Of a stretch of 9,555 nt of DNA, positions 6,721-9,555 are shown in pieces. Made by a program: the position numbers and the translations under genes. The stretch covers positions 1 through 9,555 of the forward strand of contig JAUIKP010000092.1 of assembly GCA_030430725.1 (NCBI GenBank), written 5' to 3'. Source of the DNA: Nitrospiria bacterium (GTDB lineage Bacteria; Nitrospirota; Nitrospiria; Nitrospirales; UBA8639). The stretch's first letter is position 1, and the number at the start of each line of letters is the position of its first letter. The notes under the pieces were generated by a model, which was not told where the DNA came from, did no database searches, and was given only the letters and a program-made list of their open reading frames with translations.

Positions 6721-7725
6721 ATGAAAAGGGCAGCCGTGACTCCCGTGTATGTGATCGCCGGATTCCTGGGCAGTGGGAAAACCACGTTGCTGAAGCGGGT
6801 ATTGGCGCATGAGCTTGACAGGGGGGTCAAGCCGGCGGTGCTCATGAACGAATTCGGCGAAGTTGATGTGGACGGGGCGCTGCTCCATGCACATCCCCGC
6901 TCGAATGATATCGAGCTGCAGGCCTTGCTGAGCGGATGTATCTGTTGCGATCTGTCGGGGGAGTTCAGTGAGAAAGTGGGGCACCTGGTGAAACGGGCAA
7001 GCGGAGCGCCTGTGTTCATTGAAACAACCGGCTTGGCGGATACGGGGCAGGTGGTATCGGGCGTTGTGCGGGCGCTGACGGCTGACCGGCAGGTTGGAAT
7101 GCAGGCGCGACTGGCTTCGGTCATTGTGCTGGTCGATGCGCCCGCGTTCCAAAAGCTCGGAGCTCTCTGGCCTGCTGCCAAGCAACACCTCCATCACGCC
7201 GATACCATTATCCTCAATAAGCTGGATCAGTTGGATGGTGCACAGACGGATCAGGTTGAGCAGCAGATCAAGGCGACCAATCCCACCGCTCGTGTGCTGA
7301 GAGCGGTACTTGCTGATGTGCAGGTGTCCCGGCTCCTGGCCCGATCGACTTCCTTCAGGGAGACCGTGATCGCCGATGGTGCCGGCAAGGATTCGGCCGC
7401 CGGGTTTCGGAGCGGTAGTTTCCGGATTACGCTCCCGGTCGATCCGGTGCGATTGGAAGCCTGGCTGCGGCGCTATGCCCGATCGGTTGTCCGGCTCAAA
7501 GGGTTTCTGCGGGTGGCCGGATTGGCTGAGTGCCAGGAAGTGCAATGGAGCATGGGCTCGCTCTCGATCACTCCGTGTGTCGGTGCGGCGCCCTCGCAAG
7601 CCAGGATCGTCGTCATTGGACGTCGTGTCCCTTGGCAACGGTTTTTGGAAGGACTTGAGCGCTGCCTGGTGCAACCAAAACGAAAGACGAAGCAAGGGCG
7701 TCGAGCGACAAGGAGAAAGCCATGA
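6721..7725 (+). CDS. COG0523/CobW-family GTPase, putative metallochaperone (second, divergent copy)
   Basis: The 334-residue product has Walker A GFLGSGKTT (14-22), NEFGEVDVD (43-51), the CxCC metal motif (GCICC, Cys73, Cys75, Cys76), ETTGLAD (101-107) and NKLD (166-169), so the G3E GTPase core is intact. It differs clearly from the first copy: a longer insert before CxCC containing His56 and His58, an extra His cluster HLHH (156-159) before the guanine-binding motif, a divergent C-terminal domain that lacks the HQHDPTVYS entry, and a basic tail (QPKRKTKQGRRATRRKP). The two copies therefore look like different subfamilies, not a recent duplication, and may serve different clients. ATG 6721 has GAGGGA (6707-6712) eight bases upstream. 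The stop codon overlaps a possible start of the next gene (ATGA at 7722-7725). Zinc handling is inferred from family and context. Confidence 0.92.
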   Translation: MKRAAVTPVYVIAGFLGSGKTTLLKRVLAHELDRGVKPAVLMNEFGEVDVDGALLHAHPRSNDIELQALLSGCICCDLSGEFSEKVGHLVKRASGAPVFIETTGLADTGQVVSGVVRALTADRQVGMQARLASVIVLVDAPAFQKLGALWPAAKQHLHHADTIILNKLDQLDGAQTDQVEQQIKATNPTARVLRAVLADVQVSRLLARSTSFRETVIADGAGKDSAAGFRSGSFRITLPVDPVRLEAWLRRYARSVVRLKGFLRVAGLAECQEVQWSMGSLSITPCVGAAPSQARIVVIGRRVPWQRFLEGLERCLVQPKRKTKQGRRATRRKP

Positions 7726-7742
7726 TGCAGGGAGGAGAGACC

Positions 7743-8435
7743 ATGAAGAGCGATGCGGGTGGAGCCGTGAGGCTGATTGACGATCCGGCTGCGCGGGAAT
7801 TGGTCAGAGAGGCGCACAGCAGGATGTATAAGTGGCCGGCCGGGTTCGGCGGGTATCGAGCGGACCTGATTCTTAACGATGAAGGACGGATCACGGACGG
7901 AACGGTCAGGCTGATTCCGCGGAAGGACACGACCGTTGATCTGCCCGGAGCCGATCCTGCTCTGCAGGAATGGGCAAGAGAGCGACTCTGGACTCAAGGG
8001 ATGCATTTGGCGTACTCGCCGTTCGCGGAAGGCGACGGCAAGTACGTGCTGTCGTTCGATCCCGACGAAGACCCTGCGGTACCACACCCGCGGGGCCGGC
8101 GGGTGTTGTTGACCGGGGGCCGTCTTGAATCCTGGTATCGCATTCAGGATGGCCGATACACGCAGATTGGTCGTATGACCCCCATGACCGAATCTCGTGT
8201 GAATACCATTGAACGCTACGATCAGGCTCCGGACGGAAAGCAATACTCCAGCCATTACGTGATGACGTACTTTTCGTTAGATGGCCGATCAGTTATCGGT
8301 ATGGAAAGCTATGTCAACGAATTTGTGGAGGTCGCCGGTTTCTGGCTTCCCGCCGTCCGGCGTGTGTCATTTGGAGAGAAGGGCGGAGTGAGCACGCGGG
8401 TGATGACAGTATTGAACCATGAGGTGATGGAATGA
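7743..8435 (+). CDS. DUF3386-like protein of unknown function, 230 aa
   Basis: The sequence follows the pattern I remember for DUF3386, a family known from cyanobacteria and plants: an N-terminal helix then YKWPAGFGGYRADLIL, a VRLIPRKD strand, a helix with EWARERLW, then SWYRIQDGRYTQIGRMTPMT, and a closing stretch with YVNEFVEVAGFWLPAVRRVSF. The predicted content of many beta strands suggests a lipoprotein-carrier-like or barrel-type fold, but no function is established that I know. No signal peptide is seen, so it should be cytoplasmic. ATG 7743 is preferred since GGGAGGAG (7730-7737) is five bases before it; the alternative ATG 7722 overlaps the stop codon of the GTPase and has AGGAG six bases upstream, giving 237 residues. 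The stop codon overlaps the start of the MoaB-type gene by four bases. Confidence 0.8.
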   Translation: MKSDAGGAVRLIDDPAARELVREAHSRMYKWPAGFGGYRADLILNDEGRITDGTVRLIPRKDTTVDLPGADPALQEWARERLWTQGMHLAYSPFAEGDGKYVLSFDPDEDPAVPHPRGRRVLLTGGRLESWYRIQDGRYTQIGRMTPMTESRVNTIERYDQAPDGKQYSSHYVMTYFSLDGRSVIGMESYVNEFVEVAGFWLPAVRRVSFGEKGGVSTRVMTVLNHEVME

Positions 8436-9028
8436 GTCAGGCGGGCCGTGCCACGACGGAATCATCAGGCATCAAGAAAGCCGGCCTCAGCGTGGCGGTG
8501 GCGGTCTTGACGGTTTCCGATTCCAGAACGATCGAAACGGATACGAGCGGGAGGATCGTCATTGATCGCCTCACGCAAGCCGGGCATCGCATCGAAGACC
8601 GTAAAATGTGTAAAGACGACTATCAGGCCATTCGCGAAATCATTGGGGCCTGGGTGGCCGACTCGAAGGTCGAATTCGTGATTGTGACGGGCGGGACAGG
8701 TCTGACGCAGCGCGATGTGACTCCCGATGCGGTTCGTTCCTTGTTCACTAAACCGATCCCCGGTTTTGGCGAGCTCTTTCGCTGGCTCAGTTACCGTGAG
8801 ATCGGAACATCGACGATTCAATCGCGGGCCGATGCGGGTGTCTGTGGAGATACGATTGTCTTTCTGCTACCGGGAAGCACGGGCGCCTGCCGATTGGGTA
8901 TAGAGGAGATTATCCTTCCGCAGCTGGATCTCGATCACACGCCCTGCAATCTCGCCGAACTCCTTCCGCGGATCAAGCAGGAACATCCACCGCATGATGA
9001 CGAGGGATCCGTATGCCGATTAGTGTGA
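8432..9028 (+). CDS. moaB: MoaB/MogA-type molybdopterin adenylyltransferase homologue
   Basis: The 198-residue product carries the MoCF-binding (MoaB/Mog) fold: [18 protein letters not shown] (23-40), [18 protein letters not shown] (84-101) with the TGGTG loop and acidic Asp95 and Asp99, [14 protein letters not shown] (108-121), SRADAG (131-136) and [16 protein letters not shown] (146-161). Enzymes of this family activate molybdopterin by adenylation with ATP before molybdate insertion. It is somewhat longer than the roughly 170 residues of E. coli MoaB owing to a 17-residue N-terminal extension and a C-terminal tail rich in His and acidic residues ([10 protein letters not shown]). The ATG at 8432 overlaps the previous stop codon (ATGA). 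No other molybdenum cofactor gene is present, which is unusual; in this zinc-linked train it may be a paralogue with a zinc-scarcity role, or just co-transcribed. Confidence 0.9.
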   Translation: MSQAGRATTESSGIKKAGLSVAVAVLTVSDSRTIETDTSGRIVIDRLTQAGHRIEDRKMCKDDYQAIREIIGAWVADSKVEFVIVTGGTGLTQRDVTPDAVRSLFTKPIPGFGELFRWLSYREIGTSTIQSRADAGVCGDTIVFLLPGSTGACRLGIEEIILPQLDLDHTPCNLAELLPRIKQEHPPHDDEGSVCRLV

Positions 9029-9321
9029 TGCAAGACGGGCGGATTGCCATTATCTGGGATCTCTCGCAATTAAAACGTGTGTACCGTTCGCTCTTCGCTC
9101 AGTTGCGCGCCGACTCTGGTGCCGATATGGATGATGGTGATTGTTTGCTGGAACTGCAAATGTTTCTCCAGCAAAAGGCCGGCGAGGATGGCGTTGATGT
9201 GACGCTTCACTCGGCTTGGGAAGCCTGGCTCGGCCACGAGGCGCCCATTCCGTGTGAGCAACGGTATGCACATTATCCTTCGAAAGGAACAGATGCTCCG
9301 GGACGAGGCTCATCCCTGTGA
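9013..9321 (+). CDS. Protein of unknown function, 97-102 aa
   Basis: I do not recognise a family. The ATG at 9013 lies inside the end of the MoaB-type gene and has GAGGGA (9002-9007) five bases upstream; a second in-frame ATG at 9028 overlaps the MoaB stop codon (TGATG) and would give 97 residues. The product begins with a strand-like segment (RIAIIWDLSQLKRVYRSLF), followed by an acidic region (ADMDDGDCLLELQMFLQQK), a WEAWLGHE segment, and a polar tail with Cys, His and Tyr. It has no signal peptide or membrane segment, so it is likely a small cytoplasmic protein. Its stop codon overlaps the GTG start of the ZIP transporter gene, so it is part of the same operon and probably works with zinc uptake or use. 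Confidence 0.75.
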   Translation: MPISVMQDGRIAIIWDLSQLKRVYRSLFAQLRADSGADMDDGDCLLELQMFLQQKAGEDGVDVTLHSAWEAWLGHEAPIPCEQRYAHYPSKGTDAPGRGSSL

Positions 9322-9555
9322 GCCTTCCCGCCGAGTCCACGTGGGTGTTTGTCGTGATGATGGGGTTGCTTGGCAGTATCGGCGCCTTGCTTCCGGCCTG
9401 TCTGGTGCTGTTTATTCCGGATGGCTGGCGCCGCCAATGGATGCCCTATCTTCTGAGTTTCGCCACGGGAACCATGTTGGCAACCGCCATTATCGGGCTC
9501 ATTCCCGAGGCATTGGAGCTGGCGTCTGTTCGCGTGGTGGGAGTGGCCGTGCTCG
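9318..9555 (+). CDS. ZIP-family metal transporter, N-terminal part (cut by window edge)
   Basis: The frame is open to the right edge and encodes the first 79 residues of a membrane protein. The GTG start at 9318 overlaps the previous stop codon (GTGA) and has GAGG (9305-9308) nine bases upstream; ATG 9357 is an alternative. Two transmembrane segments are visible: FVVMMGLLGSIGALLPACLV and, after a short charged loop (DGWRRQW), LLSFATGTMLATAIIGLIPE. The second matches the TM2 pattern of ZIP proteins such as ZupT (S-x-x-x-G-x-x-L ... L-P-x-A-L). ZIP proteins move zinc and other divalent metals into the cytoplasm across the inner membrane. The metal-binding histidines of TM4 and TM5 are outside the window, so specificity cannot be read. 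Its place at the end of the train supports zinc import. Confidence 0.85.
   Translation, partial: MSLPAESTWVFVVMMGLLGSIGALLPACLVLFIPDGWRRQWMPYLLSFATGTMLATAIIGLIPEALELASVRVVGVAVL

Noticed and set aside
6544..7695. Minus-strand frame of 383 codons opposite the second GTPase
   Set aside because: It is antisense to a well-supported GTPase with all motifs; its length comes from the codon bias of the real gene.
4404..7725. CobW cobalamin biosynthesis role for the two GTPases
   Set aside because: No cobalamin gene is nearby, and the zinc-free ribosomal proteins and ZIP transporter favour a zinc role.
7473..8255. Minus-strand frame of 260 codons
   Set aside because: Antisense shadow of the GTPase tail and the DUF3386-like gene, no ribosome binding site or family character.
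9451..9518. Lack of a histidine in the second transmembrane segment of the ZIP protein
   Set aside because: Other bacterial ZIP proteins such as ZupT also lack one at this site, so it is not an anomaly.

Overview
The window looks like chromosomal DNA from an environmental Gram-negative-type bacterium of moderate GC content. Gene style (tightly overlapping plus-strand operon, TTG/GTG starts, small zinc-ribbon proteins, dispersed palindromic intergenic repeats) reminds me of Nitrospira (Nitrospirota). That assignment is an inference from general resemblance and no marker gene proves it.

Layout. 1-1094 is the 3' part of a hybrid sensor histidine kinase with a C-terminal receiver domain, cut by the left edge. 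1095-3376 is loosely packed: a 84-residue protein of unknown function (1612-1866), a probable minus-strand gene of unknown function that may have lost its start codon (1896-2264), a roughly 200-bp element bounded by imperfect inverted repeats (2591-2791), and a small zinc-ribbon protein with two CxxC pairs (3164-3376). 3377-3733 is a leader region with two inverted repeats.

3734 to the right edge is a single plus-strand gene train, and it is the main discovery of the window. It opens with two ribosomal proteins in their cysteine-less, zinc-free forms: L33 (53 aa, TTG start) and S14 (101 aa). It continues with a COG0523/CobW-family GTPase, a cytoplasmic WD40 beta-propeller, a small protein with a CREPGCPP motif and a His-rich tail, a second different COG0523 GTPase, a DUF3386-like protein, a MoaB/MogA-type molybdopterin adenylyltransferase homologue, an unknown 97-102 aa protein and the start of a ZIP-family metal transporter. 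From 4404 onward neighbouring genes overlap or lie within about 12 bases of each other.

Interpretation. Zinc-free ribosomal paralogues, COG0523 metallochaperone GTPases and a ZIP importer are all classical members of zinc-starvation (Zur) regulons. The train therefore reads as a zinc-scarcity operon: spare zinc by swapping ribosomal proteins, import zinc by ZIP, and deliver it to client proteins with two COG0523 GTPases, possibly helped by the WD40 protein. The DUF3386, MoaB and two small unknown proteins are the undescribed parts of the system. The regulator itself is not in the window, and Zur control is inferred from gene content only.
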